From Nocardioides sp. Soil797 (GTDB lineage Bacteria > Actinomycetota > Actinomycetes > Propionibacteriales > Nocardioidaceae): DNA of 64,000 bases. Every line of letters begins with the position of its first letter. The stretch's first letter is position 1. A model generated the notes under the pieces. It did no database searches and was not told where the DNA came from. It saw nothing but the letters and a program-made list of their open reading frames with translations. The DNA lies in the NCBI GenBank assembly GCA_001429555.1, contig LMSR01000020.1, positions 217,417-281,416 of the forward strand. The letters run 5' to 3'. The position numbers and the translations under genes are program-made. Shown piece after piece: positions 51,599 through 62,162 of the stretch.

Positions 51599-53101
51599 AT
51601 GGAGAAGACGACCGACTTCGCGGGCCTCGACACGGGTGACACGCTCACCCGTGTCGAGGCCGTGGAGTCGAGTCGTCGTGCCGCCGAACACGCTGTGCTG
51701 CGCCTCGCGGCACACTGGGCCGACCTCCACGGAGACCATGAGGGTGTGACCCGGGTCCACGGCGCCACCGACGACCCGGGGGAGCGACGAGCCGCGCAGC
51801 AGGGCAGGCGACGGGGACACCCCGACTGGCTCCAGCTGGGTGGCGAGGGCACCCCTGTCGTTGCCGAGTTCGCCCCGGCAGAGCTGGCGATCTCACTGCG
51901 GGTGCATCCGTTCAGGGCCCGCGCCCTGCTGGCCGACGTGCTCGACCTGCGACACCGGCTGACGCCGCTGTGGTCTTTGGTGCTCGATGGAGCGGCGGTG
52001 GAGGCGTGGGTGCTGCGCGAGATCGCCAAGAAGACCCGCCACCTCTCCAGCGAGGCCGCCCTGCTGATCGCCACCGATCTCGTCGCACTCGTGGTCTCCC
52101 TCCCGCCTCGCCGCCTGCTCGAACGCCTCGAGGCGATGGTGTTGCTCGCCGAGCAGGCAGAGAACCAACCCGCCGACGATGACGACGGACGCTTCGTCAC
52201 GTTCAACCAGTCGAACCGGCGCGGTCTCAAGGGCCTCTACGCCAAGCTGTCGGCGGGTGACGCCGTGATCGGCGAGGCGCAGGTGGAGCGGCTGGCGGAG
52301 AAGTTGTTGGCCGCCGACCTCGAGCACGGGGTCGCCCGCGCCGACCTCGACTCCATGGGGGTGGCTCGTGCACGGGCACTGGGGTTGCTGATCAGTGATC
52401 CCGAGAAGGCGACGGCCGTGCTCACCGAGACCGAGGAGCGGTCCCCTGCACGCGCCAAGGTGCCAGTGACCGTCCACCTGCACCTGTCCGAGGACGCGGT
52501 GCAGGCGATGGCCCATGCGCAGGTCACCGGAACCACGGCCGAGGGTGTGGCCAAGCTCGAGGGCCATGGGCCGATGACGTTGGCCCAGGCGCTGGCCCTG
52601 CTGTGCCTGGGCAGTGTGACGATCCGGCCGGTGCTCGACCCGTGGACGGTCCGGCCGGCCGATTCCTACGCGTTCACCGGCAGTCTGCGCGAAGCAGTGC
52701 TGACCCGATGCCCGGCCGACGTCTACCCCCACGCGGTCAACACCGGCCACTCGATGGACGTCGACCACACCGTCGCCTACGACGCTCACGGTCCGCCGGG
52801 GCAGACCCGCGTCGACAACGCGGGGCCGATGACTCGACACCACCACCGCATCAAGACCCACACCGACCTCGCGATCCGACAACCCGTGCCAGACATCTAC
52901 GTCTGGCGCACCCGTCATCGCCGCTACCGACTCGTCGACAGCGACGGCACCCACGAACTGCCCGCCCCGATCGGCGCGCTCGTCTTCAGCGAGCGCTGGG
53001 AAGATCGCGAGCGTGCGGCCCTGCTCCTCGAGACCGGAGTCGACCAGATCAGCGGTGACCCGTCCTTGGTCGAGCAGACCGGTTGGGAGCTGGCCGCCTG
53101 A
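51599..53101 (+). CDS. DUF222/HNH endonuclease-like protein
   Basis: A 500-residue protein: DUF222 helical domain (about 40-330) and a C-terminal HNH-like motif (MDVDHTVAYDAHGPPGQTRVDNAGPMTRHHHRIKTH), with the central His, Asn and His preserved but without the usual Cys zinc pairs. This family is highly multiplied in Nocardioides and Mycobacterium, often within mobile or intron-like contexts; individual functions are unknown. A short tandem duplication (GACGCTGGCCGTCT) follows at the 3' end. Confidence 0.88.
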   Translation: MEKTTDFAGLDTGDTLTRVEAVESSRRAAEHAVLRLAAHWADLHGDHEGVTRVHGATDDPGERRAAQQGRRRGHPDWLQLGGEGTPVVAEFAPAELAISLRVHPFRARALLADVLDLRHRLTPLWSLVLDGAAVEAWVLREIAKKTRHLSSEAALLIATDLVALVVSLPPRRLLERLEAMVLLAEQAENQPADDDDGRFVTFNQSNRRGLKGLYAKLSAGDAVIGEAQVERLAEKLLAADLEHGVARADLDSMGVARARALGLLISDPEKATAVLTETEERSPARAKVPVTVHLHLSEDAVQAMAHAQVTGTTAEGVAKLEGHGPMTLAQALALLCLGSVTIRPVLDPWTVRPADSYAFTGSLREAVLTRCPADVYPHAVNTGHSMDVDHTVAYDAHGPPGQTRVDNAGPMTRHHHRIKTHTDLAIRQPVPDIYVWRTRHRRYRLVDSDGTHELPAPIGALVFSERWEDRERAALLLETGVDQISGDPSLVEQTGWELAA

Positions 53102-53113
53102 CGCTGGCCGTCT

Positions 53114-53157
53114 GACGCTGGCCGTCTGATCCGCCTGGCCCTCGCCGGGCCAGCGTC
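53114..53157 (+). terminator. Long hairpin after the DUF222/HNH gene
   Basis: GACGCTGGCC pairs with GGCCAGCGTC across 24 nt, just after the stop. The left arm lies in a 14-bp tandem duplication starting at about 53100. No T-run follows. Confidence 0.45.
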
Positions 53158-53216
53158 GGCCGACAGGGTGCCGACCCGCAGAGGTACGCCGGCTCACCGA
53201 CTCCTACGATTCGCCC

Positions 53217-53864
53217 ATGCCCATCTCGTCGCCCCAGAAGTCGCCCCACATGTCGACCGGCAGGTCGACCGGCCCCACCATCGGCGTCTTCGCCCTGCAG
53301 GGCGACGTCCGTGAGCACCTGCGCATCCTGAGCGACCTGGGTGCACGCGCCATCGGCGTACGCCGTCCCGAGGAGCTCGCGACCTGCGACGGGTTCATCA
53401 TCCCCGGTGGGGAGTCGACCACGATGTACAAGCTGGCCCGCACCTTCGAGCTCTTCGAGCCGATCCAGCAGCGGATCGCGGACGGCATGCCGACCTTCGG
53501 CACGTGCGCCGGGATGATCATGCTGGCCGATCGCGTGGAGGACGGAACCGCGGACCAGGAGACCCTCGGTGGGCTCGACATCACCGTTCGTCGCAATGCG
53601 TTCGGCCGCCAGGTCGACTCCTTCGAGGGCGAGCTGGAATTCGACGGATTCGACGACAAGGTGCACGCCGTCTTCATCCGCGCCCCGTGGGTGGAGAGTA
53701 CGGGCGAGGGTGTCGAGGTGCTTGCCCGCGTCGAAGGAGGCGACGCTGCGGGTAGGGTTGTCGCCGTTCGCGAGGGAAACGTGATGGCCACGTCCTTCCA
53801 CCCCGAGGTCGGAGACGACGACCGCATCCATCGCTACTTCGTGAACCTCATCACTACTTCGTAG
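53217..53864 (+). CDS. pdxT: PLP synthase glutaminase subunit PdxT
   Basis: A 215-residue class I glutamine amidotransferase that supplies ammonia to PdxS. Motifs are [24 protein letters not shown], the nucleophile in [12 protein letters not shown] and the His/Glu in [13 protein letters not shown] 53217 adds about 11 residues compared with an alternative ATG at 53250. It begins the conserved pdxT-yebC-ruvCAB series. Confidence 0.95.
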   Translation: MPISSPQKSPHMSTGRSTGPTIGVFALQGDVREHLRILSDLGARAIGVRRPEELATCDGFIIPGGESTTMYKLARTFELFEPIQQRIADGMPTFGTCAGMIMLADRVEDGTADQETLGGLDITVRRNAFGRQVDSFEGELEFDGFDDKVHAVFIRAPWVESTGEGVEVLARVEGGDAAGRVVAVREGNVMATSFHPEVGDDDRIHRYFVNLITTS

Positions 53865-53911
53865 GACCCGGGCACCAGCCGCAAGGTCCAGCACACCAGA
53901 AGAGGGAGCGC

Positions 53912-54700
53912 ATGTCAGGCCACTCCAAATGGGCGACCACCAAGCACAAGAAGGCCGCGATCGATGCGAAGCGCGGCAAGCTCTTCGCGAAGATGATCAA
54001 GAACATCGAGATCGCCGCGAAGATGGGTGGCCCTGACCCATCCGGCAACCCGACACTGTTCGACGCCATCCAGAAGGCCAAGAAGCAGTCGGTCCCCAAC
54101 AAGAACATCGACTCCGCGGTCAAGCGCGGGGGTGGTCTCGAAGGCGGCGGCGTCGACTACGAGACGATCATGTACGAGGTCTACGGCCCCCAGGGCGTGG
54201 CGATCCTCGTGGAATGTCTCACCGACAACCGCAACCGTGCCGCCATGGAGGTGCGCACGGTCGTCACCCGCAACGGCGGTACCCTCGCCGACCCGGGATC
54301 TGTCTCGCGCCTCTTCGACCGCAAGGGCGTCGTGGTCGTGGCCAAGTCGCAGGACGACGACGGAAGCGCCAAGGAGGTCGGCGAGGACGACGTCCTCGAG
54401 GCCACGCTCGATGCCGGCGCGGACGACGTCAACGACCTGGGTGAGTCCTGGCAGGTGCTCTCCGAGGCGGGCGACGTCGTCGCGGTGCGTACGGCGCTCC
54501 AGGACGCCGGCGTCGACTACGACTCCGCAGACGTCGAGTTCGTGGCGAGCATGGAGATCCCGGTCGACAAGGAGGCCGCGCTCAAGGTCTTCAAGCTGGT
54601 CGACGCGCTCGACGACCTCGACGACGTACAGAACGTCTTCTCCAACGTCGACGTTCCCGAGGATGTGCTGGCCGAGCTCGAAGCCGACGACGAGGACTGA
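53912..54700 (+). CDS. YebC/PmpR-family DUF28 protein
   Basis: A 262-residue member of the YebC/TACO1 family (start [22 protein letters not shown], hallmark). It acts as a translation factor or transcriptional regulator depending on the species. An AGAGGGAG ribosome site lies upstream. Position before ruvC is conserved across actinobacteria. Confidence 0.96.
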   Translation: MSGHSKWATTKHKKAAIDAKRGKLFAKMIKNIEIAAKMGGPDPSGNPTLFDAIQKAKKQSVPNKNIDSAVKRGGGLEGGGVDYETIMYEVYGPQGVAILVECLTDNRNRAAMEVRTVVTRNGGTLADPGSVSRLFDRKGVVVVAKSQDDDGSAKEVGEDDVLEATLDAGADDVNDLGESWQVLSEAGDVVAVRTALQDAGVDYDSADVEFVASMEIPVDKEAALKVFKLVDALDDLDDVQNVFSNVDVPEDVLAELEADDED

Positions 54701-54757
54701 CGCACGCCCTCGGGGTGTCGCGCACGGCCAGCGCGGGCGACGTTGCTACGTTGTGTC

Positions 54758-54771
54758 CGAACAGGTGTTCG
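54758..54771. promoter_or_regulatory. SOS box (LexA site) of ruvCAB
   Basis: CGAAC-AGGT-GTTCG is a perfect match to the actinobacterial/Gram-positive LexA consensus CGAAC-N4-GTTCG, 19 nt upstream of ruvC. It predicts DNA-damage induction of ruvCAB. Confidence 0.85.
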
Positions 54772-54790
54772 GACGAACGAAGGATTGGCC

Positions 54791-55315
54791 ATGCGTGTGC
54801 TCGGGATCGACCCCGGCCTCACCCGCTGCGGCATGGGCGTGGTCGAGGGCGAGATCGGCCGACCGCTGACCATGGTCGACGTAAACGTGCTTCGCACGTC
54901 CTCCACCGAGCCGATCCCCACCCGTCTCGTGACCATCGAGAAGGGCGTCGATGCGTGGCTCGACGAGTACTGTCCCGACGCCGTGGCCGTGGAGCGGGTC
55001 TTCGCCCGCTCCGACGTCTCCACCGTGATGGGCACCGCCCAGGCCAGCGGCATCGCCATGGTCTGTGCTGCCCGGCGAGGCATCCCGGTCGCCCTGCACA
55101 CGCCCAGTGAGGTGAAGGCTGCTGTCTCGGGCAGCGGCCGCGCCGACAAGGCGCAGGTCACCTCGATGGTGACCCGCATCCTGCGACTGGAGAAGCCGCC
55201 CAAGCCGGCCGATGCCGCCGACGCGCTGGCGTTGGCGATCACCCACATCTGGCGTGGCGGGGCACAGGCGCGGATCGAGGCTGCCGTGGCCAAGACCAAG
55301 GCGAGTCGCGCATGA
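54791..55315 (+). CDS. ruvC: Crossover junction endodeoxyribonuclease RuvC
   Basis: A 174-residue Holliday junction resolvase. The catalytic acidic residues are in [16 protein letters not shown] and [15 protein letters not shown] 54791 has AAGGA upstream. The SOS box lies just before it. ruvA and ruvB follow. Confidence 0.97.
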   Translation: MRVLGIDPGLTRCGMGVVEGEIGRPLTMVDVNVLRTSSTEPIPTRLVTIEKGVDAWLDEYCPDAVAVERVFARSDVSTVMGTAQASGIAMVCAARRGIPVALHTPSEVKAAVSGSGRADKAQVTSMVTRILRLEKPPKPADAADALALAITHIWRGGAQARIEAAVAKTKASRA

Positions 55316-55379
55316 CCACCGTCGTTCTCGTCGACAGCACGCATCGCCCGAGGAACAGCGCCGTCAGGAGGAGTCAGCA

Positions 55380-55985
55380 GTGATCGCATTCGTCAGGGGC
55401 ACCGTTGCCGGTGTCACCCTCAACAGTGCCGTGGTCGAGGTCGGGGGAGTCGGCCTCGAGGTGATGTGCACGCCGGGCACCCTCGCCACCTTGCGCGACG
55501 GCGAAGTGGCGACCCTGCCCACCAGCATGATCGTGCGCGAGGACTCGCTGACGCTCTTCGGATTCCTCGACGACGACGAAAAGGCCTGTTTCGAGCTGCT
55601 CCAGACCGCGAGCGGTGTCGGTCCGAAGCTCGCCCAGGCGGCCCTGGCCGTGCTGGCCCCCGACGACCTGCGCGCGGCGGTCGCCGGAGAAGACGTCAAG
55701 ACCCTGACCAAGGTTCCCGGGATCGGCCAGAAGGGCGCCCAGCGGATCATCCTCGAGCTCAAGGACCGCATCGGTGCCCCCACCGGCAAGGCGCAGGGCA
55801 CCCGCACCGGCATCCCCGCGAGCGCGGCCGGGTGGCGCGACCAGGTGCACGAAGGGCTGGTCGGGCTCGGTTGGTCCGCGAAGGAGGCCGACAAGGCACT
55901 CGACGTCATCGAGCCCGATGCCGGTGACAACCCTGAGGTGGGCGCCATGCTGCGCCGCGCGCTCCAGACCCTGCGGAAGGCCTGA
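55380..55985 (+). CDS. ruvA: Holliday junction DNA helicase subunit RuvA
   Basis: A 201-residue junction-binding protein with the OB fold ([12 protein letters not shown]), two helix-hairpin-helix motifs ([14 protein letters not shown] and [19 protein letters not shown]) and the C-terminal RuvB-binding domain. GTG 55380 has AGGAGGAG upstream. It is 64 nt after ruvC and 2 nt before ruvB. Confidence 0.96.
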   Translation: MIAFVRGTVAGVTLNSAVVEVGGVGLEVMCTPGTLATLRDGEVATLPTSMIVREDSLTLFGFLDDDEKACFELLQTASGVGPKLAQAALAVLAPDDLRAAVAGEDVKTLTKVPGIGQKGAQRIILELKDRIGAPTGKAQGTRTGIPASAAGWRDQVHEGLVGLGWSAKEADKALDVIEPDAGDNPEVGAMLRRALQTLRKA

Positions 55986-55987
55986 GC

Positions 55988-57106
55988 ATGGATCCCTCCA
56001 GTGCTGACCGTTCCGGTTCCGGGCTGCCCGGCACCAACCAGCTCAACGATCAGTTCAGCGCGGCCGAGGAAGCCGAGATCGCGCGGATCACCTCCGCCGA
56101 TGCGGCCGGAGACGAGCGGGCGATCGAGGCAGCCCTGCGCCCCAAGTCCCTCGACGAGGTCATCGGCCAACAGCGCGTTCGCGAGCAGCTCGGACTCGTG
56201 CTCGACGCGGCCAAGGGCCGCGGCCGGGCGCCGGACCACGTGTTGCTCTCCGGGCCTCCGGGACTGGGCAAGACCACGTTGGCGATGATCATCGCCGCTG
56301 AGATGGGGTCCCCACTGCGCCTGACCAGTGGTCCGGCCATCACCCACGCCGGCGACCTGGCCGCGATCATCTCCGGGCTCAGCGAGGGCGACGTGCTCTT
56401 CGTCGACGAGATCCACCGCATGTCGCGGGCCGCCGAGGAGATGCTCTACATGGCGATGGAGGACTTCCGCGTCGACGTCATCATCGGCAAGGGGCCGGGG
56501 GCGACCGCGATCCCGCTCGAGATCCCGCCGTTCACCCTGGTCGGAGCCACCACCCGCGCCGGCCTTTTGCCGGGCCCCCTGCGCGACCGGTTCGGCTTCA
56601 CCGCCCACCTCGAGTTCTACGAACCCGAAGACCTCGACCAGATCGTGCACCGCAGCGCGCGCCTGCTCGACGTACCTCTCACCGACGAGGGCTCGGCCGA
56701 GATCGCCGGCCGCTCGCGCGGCACGCCGCGCATCGCGAACCGCCTGCTGCGCCGAGTGCGTGACTATGCCCAGGTGCGCGCCGACGGCGTGGTCAGCCTC
56801 GACGTGGCCCACAAGGCGCTCGACCTCTATGAGGTCGACCAGTCGGGCCTCGACCGGCTCGACCGCGGTGTCATCGACGTGCTCTGCCGGCGTTTCGGCG
56901 GGGGACCGGTGGGCCTGTCCACCCTCGCGGTCGCCGTCGGCGAGGAGCGCGAGACCGTCGAAGAGGTCGCCGAGCCCTTCCTGGTGCGCCTGGGGCTGCT
57001 CGCACGCACGCCCCGGGGACGCATTGCCACCCGGGCAGCCTGGGAGCACCTCGGTCTCACCCCGCCGGCCGCCGGCACGGCCGAGGCGACCCTCTTCGAG
57101 GACTGA
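55988..57106 (+). CDS. ruvB: Holliday junction DNA helicase RuvB
   Basis: A 372-residue AAA+ motor. Walker [10 protein letters not shown], Walker [11 protein letters not shown], sensor [16 protein letters not shown] and the C-terminal winged helix ([27 protein letters not shown]) are intact. It has a slightly longer N-terminus (about 35 residues) than E. coli RuvB. Confidence 0.97.
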   Translation: MDPSSADRSGSGLPGTNQLNDQFSAAEEAEIARITSADAAGDERAIEAALRPKSLDEVIGQQRVREQLGLVLDAAKGRGRAPDHVLLSGPPGLGKTTLAMIIAAEMGSPLRLTSGPAITHAGDLAAIISGLSEGDVLFVDEIHRMSRAAEEMLYMAMEDFRVDVIIGKGPGATAIPLEIPPFTLVGATTRAGLLPGPLRDRFGFTAHLEFYEPEDLDQIVHRSARLLDVPLTDEGSAEIAGRSRGTPRIANRLLRRVRDYAQVRADGVVSLDVAHKALDLYEVDQSGLDRLDRGVIDVLCRRFGGGPVGLSTLAVAVGEERETVEEVAEPFLVRLGLLARTPRGRIATRAAWEHLGLTPPAAGTAEATLFED

Positions 57107-57129
57107 AACGTCCTCGTCGACCTGTTGGC

Positions 57130-57232
57130 GACCACAGCAACGACCCAGTAACAACCACAGCAACAACCACAGCAACGACCACAACGGCGCGAAACGGATC
57201 GAATCCACGGTTTTTCGGTCCTTGTGGTCGTT
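57130..57232 (+). repeat. Short tandem repeats and long inverted repeat between ruvB and yajC
   Basis: Imperfect 12-nt units of the type AACCACAGCAAC recur three to four times (57130-57183). The last unit contains AACGACCACAA (57174-57184), which pairs perfectly with TTGTGGTCGTT at 57222-57232. The 228-nt gap to yajC is otherwise empty. Confidence 0.6.
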
Positions 57233-57334
57233 CGAGTGGTCGCTGCACAGACTCGATTCAGTCAGCGCGCGAAAGACGGTTAGACTGCGCCTCGATTGAG
57301 TCTCTTTGCCCGCTTTTCGAGAGGTCGGATCCCC

Positions 57335-57721
57335 TTGAAGGACCTGCTGTCCTTGCTTCCCATCATCGCCATCTTCCTGATCTTCTGGTTGTTGGTGATC
57401 CGCCCCGCCTCCCGCCGCCAGAAGGAGATGCGTGAGGTCCAGCAGGAGCTGCAGGTGGGTGACGAGATCATCACCAACAGTGGCATCTTCGGCACCGTGG
57501 CCCGTCTCGAGGACGACAAGCTCGCGATCCGGATCGCCGACGGCATCGAGGTCATGATGGCGCGCGGCGCCATCGCCGGCGTGGTCCCCGAGGCCGGTCG
57601 CCTGGACGAGCAGCCTCGCGAGACCGCCGACGACGGGCGGGCCGACGACGGGCGGATCGCTGACGAGCGGGCCGCCGACGAGCAGAACGACGCCGCGGAG
57701 TCCGGCGAGCAGGAGAAGTAG
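57335..57721 (+). CDS. yajC: Preprotein translocase accessory subunit YajC
   Basis: A 128-residue single-pass protein: KDLLSLLPIIAIFLIFWLLVIRPASRRQKEM is the standard YajC start, followed by GDEIITNSGIFGTV and an Asp/Glu-rich tail with a repeated DDGRADDGR. The start is taken as TTG 57335 with GAGAGG ahead; a TTG at 57296 is possible. apt follows 3 nt later, where secD and secF would be expected. Confidence 0.92.
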   Translation: MKDLLSLLPIIAIFLIFWLLVIRPASRRQKEMREVQQELQVGDEIITNSGIFGTVARLEDDKLAIRIADGIEVMMARGAIAGVVPEAGRLDEQPRETADDGRADDGRIADERAADEQNDAAESGEQEK

Positions 57722-57724
57722 GCG

Positions 57725-58291
57725 TTGCCCGAGATCGACGCCGATGCCGTGGCCCCGTCAGTGCAGACGGCCATGGAACGCCTGATCCGGGACGTGCCCG
57801 ACTACCCGAAGCCGGGTGTGCTGTTCAAGGACATCACGCCCCTGCTGGCCGACCACGACGCCTTCACGAGCGTGGTGGAAACACTCGCCGCGGCCGGGCG
57901 TGACGCCGACGGCAACGTCGTCGTCGACAAGGTGGTCGGCATGGAGGCGCGAGGGTTCATCCTCGCCGCTCCCGTCGCGCTGGCCCTCGGCACCGGCTTC
58001 GTGCCGGTCCGCAAGGCCGGCAAGCTGCCCTGCGAGACCCATGCCGTCTCCTACGACCTCGAGTACGGCGAGGCCACCCTCGAGATCCACGCCGACGCGA
58101 TCGCTCCGGGCGAGCGCGTGCTGCTGATCGACGACGTGCTCGCCACCGGCGGCACGGTCGCCGCAACCCGTGAGCTCGTCGAGAAGTGTGGCGGCGTTCC
58201 CCACGCTGTCGCCGTACTCATGGAACTGACTTTCCTGCCCGGCCGCGAGACCATCGGCGACCTGCCGCTGGTCACGCTCGGACAGGTCTGA
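57725..58291 (+). CDS. apt: Adenine phosphoribosyltransferase
   Basis: A 188-residue type I PRTase that salvages adenine to AMP. PRPP-binding motif VLLIDDVLATGGTV and the family N-terminal DVPDYPKPGVLFKDITPLL are intact. TTG 57725 is 3 nt from the yajC stop. rel is nearby, as in other actinobacteria, though gap now separates them. Confidence 0.95.
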   Translation: MPEIDADAVAPSVQTAMERLIRDVPDYPKPGVLFKDITPLLADHDAFTSVVETLAAAGRDADGNVVVDKVVGMEARGFILAAPVALALGTGFVPVRKAGKLPCETHAVSYDLEYGEATLEIHADAIAPGERVLLIDDVLATGGTVAATRELVEKCGGVPHAVAVLMELTFLPGRETIGDLPLVTLGQV

Positions 58292-58324
58292 ACCCGCTCA
58301 CCCGAGAAAGACCGAGGAACCGCT

Positions 58325-59758
58325 GTGACTTCTGACCACTTCGCATCCTGGAAGAGCCGTGAGGCGCTGGCCGAGGCGATGATCCCGATCATCGGCACGC
58401 TCTACCGCGAGCGTGACGTGACGATCCTGGTGCACAGTCGCTCGCTGGTGAACAAGTCGGTGATCAGCATCCTCAAGACGCACCGCGCCGTCCGCCAGAT
58501 CGAGGGTCGCGAGCTCGGCATCGAGGACACCATGCCGATCCTCAAGGCCCTCGCCGAGCTCGATCTCGGCCCGGCACGCGTCGACATCGGCCAGATCGCG
58601 GTCGCGTTCGCCGAGAACCCGGATGGCCTCACCATCGAGGAGTTCACCGCCCGCGAGGTGGCCGGCGCGACCGGTGAGCACAAGCTCGAGCAGGAGGGCC
58701 CGCGCGACGTCGTGCTCTATGGCTTCGGGCGCATCGGTCGTCTCGTGGCACGTCTCCTCGTGGAGAAGGCCGGCTCGGGCAACGGCCTGCGACTGCGCGC
58801 TGTCGTGGTCCGCAAGGGTGGCGAGGGCGACCTGAAGAAGCGCGCCTCCCTGCTGCGCCGCGACTCGGTGCACGGTGCCTTCAACGGCTCGATCCACATC
58901 GATGCCGACAACAACACCATCTGTGCCAACGGCAACACGATCAAGGTCATCTACGCCAACGACCCCACCGAGATCGACTACACCGACTACGGGATCGACA
59001 ATGCGGTCCTGATCGACAACACCGGCAAGTGGCGTGACCGCGAGGGTCTCGCCAAGCACCTGCGCCCGGGTGTCTCGAAGGTGGTGCTGACCGCGCCAGG
59101 CAAGGGCGACGTGAAGAACATCGTCCACGGCGTCAACCACGAGACCCTGCGCGACGACGACAACATCCTGTCCTGCGCGTCCTGCACCACCAACGCCATC
59201 GTTCCCGCGCTCAAGGCGCTCAACGACGAGTACGGCGTCGAGCACGGCCACGTCGAGACGGTGCACTCGTTCACCAACGACCAGAACCTGCTGGACAACT
59301 ACCACAAGGGCGACCGTCGCGGCCGTTCCGCGCCGCTCAACATGGTGCTCACCGAGACGGGCGCCGCGTCGGCTGTCTCCAAGGCGCTGCCCGAGCTGAC
59401 CGGCCACATCACCGGCTCCTCGATCCGGGTGCCCACCCCTGACGTGTCGATGGCGATCCTGAACCTGACGCTGGAGAAGGAGACGACGCGCGACGAGCTC
59501 ACCGAGTACCTGCGGGCCACCTCCTTGCACTCGCCGATGAAGCGCCAGATCGACTTCATCGCCTCGCCCGACCTGGTCTCCACCGACCTCGTCGGCTCGC
59601 GCGCGGCCTGCATCATCGATGCCAACGCGACGATCGTGCACGGCAAGCATGCCGTGGTCTACGCGTGGTACGACAACGAGTTCGGCTACAGCTGCCAGGT
59701 CGTGCGCGTGGTGCAGCACATCACCGGTGTGCAGTACCCGCTGTTCCCGCAGGCCTGA
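58325..59758 (+). CDS. Long-form glyceraldehyde-3-phosphate dehydrogenase
   Basis: A 477-residue GAPDH with an N-terminal extension of about 125 residues before the Rossmann motif VVLYGFGRIGRL. Active-site Cys in SCASCTTNAIVP, catalytic domain TVHSFTNDQNLLD, and the usual end AWYDNEFGYSCQVVRV. The size and extension match the Corynebacterium GapB/GapX type, a NADP(H)-using gluconeogenic form. GTG 58325 is 33 nt after apt. A strong hairpin lies 30 nt beyond the stop. Confidence 0.93.
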   Translation: MTSDHFASWKSREALAEAMIPIIGTLYRERDVTILVHSRSLVNKSVISILKTHRAVRQIEGRELGIEDTMPILKALAELDLGPARVDIGQIAVAFAENPDGLTIEEFTAREVAGATGEHKLEQEGPRDVVLYGFGRIGRLVARLLVEKAGSGNGLRLRAVVVRKGGEGDLKKRASLLRRDSVHGAFNGSIHIDADNNTICANGNTIKVIYANDPTEIDYTDYGIDNAVLIDNTGKWRDREGLAKHLRPGVSKVVLTAPGKGDVKNIVHGVNHETLRDDDNILSCASCTTNAIVPALKALNDEYGVEHGHVETVHSFTNDQNLLDNYHKGDRRGRSAPLNMVLTETGAASAVSKALPELTGHITGSSIRVPTPDVSMAILNLTLEKETTRDELTEYLRATSLHSPMKRQIDFIASPDLVSTDLVGSRAACIIDANATIVHGKHAVVYAWYDNEFGYSCQVVRVVQHITGVQYPLFPQA

Positions 59759-59787
59759 CCTGAGCGAGCTCGGCTGAACTGACCACG

Positions 59788-59821
59788 GAGCCGTGGGTGT
59801 GGACGTCCGCACCCACGGCTC
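59788..59821 (+). terminator. Terminator-like hairpin after gap
   Basis: A perfect 12-bp stem, GAGCCGTGGGTG with CACCCACGGCTC, and a 10-nt loop. It separates gap from rel. No T-run is present, common for high-GC terminators. Confidence 0.65.
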
Positions 59822-59852
59822 TGATCGTTCGGCGCCGCACTATGCTGTGCGA

Positions 59853-62162
59853 ATGGACGACCAGACGCGCGCCGAGCCCACTGGGCAAGCACGCGCCGCG
59901 GAGCCCTCGGGCTCCCAGACCGGCCGCGGAATGCGGGCACGACTTGCGCGCATCGGGTCGCGCCCACCGGTGGGCAACCCTGTCCTGGAGCCCCTCTTCA
60001 GGTCGGTGAAGGCCAACCACCCCAAGGCCGACCTGGCCCTGCTCGAGCGCGCCTACGTCACCGCCGAGAAGTTCCACGGCACCCAGATGCGCAAGAGCGG
60101 TGACCCCTACATCACCCACCCGTTGGCGGTCACCACCATCCTCGCCGACATCGGGATGACCGAGCCGACCCTCGTGGCCGCGCTCCTCCACGACACCGTC
60201 GAGGACACGCCGTACACGCTCGACCAGCTGCGCTCCGACTTCGGTGACGAGGTCGCCGTACTCGTCGACGGCGTCACCAAGCTCGACAAGGTGCAGTACG
60301 GCGACTCCGCGCAGGCCGAGACGATCCGCAAGATGATCGTGGCGATGTCGCGCGACATCCGGGTGCTGGTCATCAAGCTCGCCGACCGACTGCACAACAT
60401 GCGCACCCTGCGTTACGTGAAGCAGGAGACCCAGGAACGCAAGGCCCGCGAGACCCTCGACATCTATGCGCCGCTGGCCCACCGGCTGGGCATGAACACC
60501 ATCAAGTGGGAGCTCGAGGACCTGGCCTTCGCCACCCTGCACCCCAAGATCTACGACGAGATCGTGCGCATGGTCGCTGAGCGGGCACCGTCACGTGACC
60601 AGTTCCTCTCCGAGGTGATCGAGGGCGTCGAGGCGGACCTCAAGGAGGCCAAGCTCAACGCGCGGGTGACCGGGCGTCCGAAGCACTACTACTCGATCTA
60701 CCAGAAGATGATCGTCGGGGGCCGCGACTTCTCCGACATCTATGACCTGGTCGGCATCCGGGTCCTGGTCGACGACGACCGCGACTGCTACAGCGTGCTC
60801 GGGGTGATCCACTCGCGGTGGAACCCGGTGCTGGGGCGCTTCAAGGACTACGTCGCGATGCCGAAGTTCAACATGTACCAGTCGCTGCACACCACGGTGA
60901 TCGGTCCACAGGGCAAGCCGGTCGAGATCCAGATCCGCACCTTCGCCATGCACCGTCGCGCCGAGTACGGTGTCGCCGCCCACTGGAAGTACAAGGAGGA
61001 CGGCCGCAACGGCGTCGACACCGATCGCCGGGCCGAGGCCGAGGACATGTCCTGGGTGCGTCAGCTGCTCGACTGGCAGCACGACGTGGAGGACCCGGGG
61101 GAGTTCCTGGAGTCCCTGCGCTTCGAGATCAACCGCACCGAGGTCTATGTCTTCACCCCGCGCGGAGACGTCATCGCCCTGCCTGCCGGTGCGACACCGA
61201 TCGACTTCGCCTACGCCGTGCACACCGAGGTCGGGCACCACACGATCGGCGCCCGCGTCAACGGGCGCCTGGTGCCCCTGGAGTCGACGCTCGACAACGG
61301 GGACGTGATCGAGGTGTTCACGTCCAAGGCCCCCAATGCCGGGCCGTCCCGTGACTGGCTCACCTTCGTCCGCTCGCCCCGGGCGAGGTCGAAGATCCGC
61401 CACTGGTTCACCAAGGAGCGTCGCGAGGAGGCCATCGACCAGGGCAAGGAACAGATCGCCAAGCTCATGCGCAAGGAGGGGCTGCCGCTCAAGCGGTTGC
61501 TCTCCCACGAGTCGCTGATGTTGGTCGCCGACCAGTTGAAGTTGGCCGATGTGAGCGCTCTCTACGCCGCTGTGGGCGAGGGAAACCTCGGTGCGCAGAC
61601 CGTCGTACGCCGGGTGATCGACCTGCACGGCGGCGACCAGGGTGCCGCCGAGGACCTCGCCGAGGGCGTCACGATCACCGGTCGTCGAGGGCGCAGCCGG
61701 CTCACCCACGGCAGCGAATCGGGCGTCAGTGTCAAGGGTGCCGACGGTCTGTGGGTCAAGCTCGCCAAGTGCTGCACCCCGGTGCCGCCCGACGAGATCC
61801 TGGGATTCGTGACGAAGGGTGGGGGAGTCTCGGTGCACCGTGCCGACTGCACCAACGCCGCCAGCCTGCGCGCCCAGCCCGAGCGCCTGGTCGATGTGGT
61901 GTGGGAGCCGACCACGAAGTCGACGTTCCTGGTCAACATCCAGGTAGAGGCGCTCGACCGGGCCCGCCTGCTCTCCGACATCACCATGGCCCTCTCGGAA
62001 GCCCACGTGAACATCCTCAGCGCTTCGCTGGCCACCTCACGCGACCGGGTCGCGAAGAGCAAGTTCTCCTTCGAGATGGCAGACGCCATGCACCTCGACT
62101 CCGTGCTCCGCGCGGTGCGTTCGGTGCCGGGGGTCTTCGACGCCTACCGCATCACCCAGTGA
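59853..62162 (+). CDS. rel: Bifunctional (p)ppGpp synthetase/hydrolase Rel
   Basis: A 769-residue RSH enzyme that makes and degrades (p)ppGpp. HD hydrolase domain ([12 protein letters not shown], near residue 115-125), synthetase domain ([34 protein letters not shown]), TGS ([16 protein letters not shown]), zinc-finger region ([13 protein letters not shown]) and C-terminal ACT ([21 protein letters not shown]) are all in order. ATG 59853 is chosen; upstream sequence to 59793 overlaps the terminator. GTGA overlap with the next gene. Confidence 0.96.
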   Translation: MDDQTRAEPTGQARAAEPSGSQTGRGMRARLARIGSRPPVGNPVLEPLFRSVKANHPKADLALLERAYVTAEKFHGTQMRKSGDPYITHPLAVTTILADIGMTEPTLVAALLHDTVEDTPYTLDQLRSDFGDEVAVLVDGVTKLDKVQYGDSAQAETIRKMIVAMSRDIRVLVIKLADRLHNMRTLRYVKQETQERKARETLDIYAPLAHRLGMNTIKWELEDLAFATLHPKIYDEIVRMVAERAPSRDQFLSEVIEGVEADLKEAKLNARVTGRPKHYYSIYQKMIVGGRDFSDIYDLVGIRVLVDDDRDCYSVLGVIHSRWNPVLGRFKDYVAMPKFNMYQSLHTTVIGPQGKPVEIQIRTFAMHRRAEYGVAAHWKYKEDGRNGVDTDRRAEAEDMSWVRQLLDWQHDVEDPGEFLESLRFEINRTEVYVFTPRGDVIALPAGATPIDFAYAVHTEVGHHTIGARVNGRLVPLESTLDNGDVIEVFTSKAPNAGPSRDWLTFVRSPRARSKIRHWFTKERREEAIDQGKEQIAKLMRKEGLPLKRLLSHESLMLVADQLKLADVSALYAAVGEGNLGAQTVVRRVIDLHGGDQGAAEDLAEGVTITGRRGRSRLTHGSESGVSVKGADGLWVKLAKCCTPVPPDEILGFVTKGGGVSVHRADCTNAASLRAQPERLVDVVWEPTTKSTFLVNIQVEALDRARLLSDITMALSEAHVNILSASLATSRDRVAKSKFSFEMADAMHLDSVLRAVRSVPGVFDAYRITQ

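Noticed and set aside
52237-53197. Long minus-strand frames over the DUF222/HNH gene
   Set aside because: Antisense to a well-supported gene, no recognisable protein.
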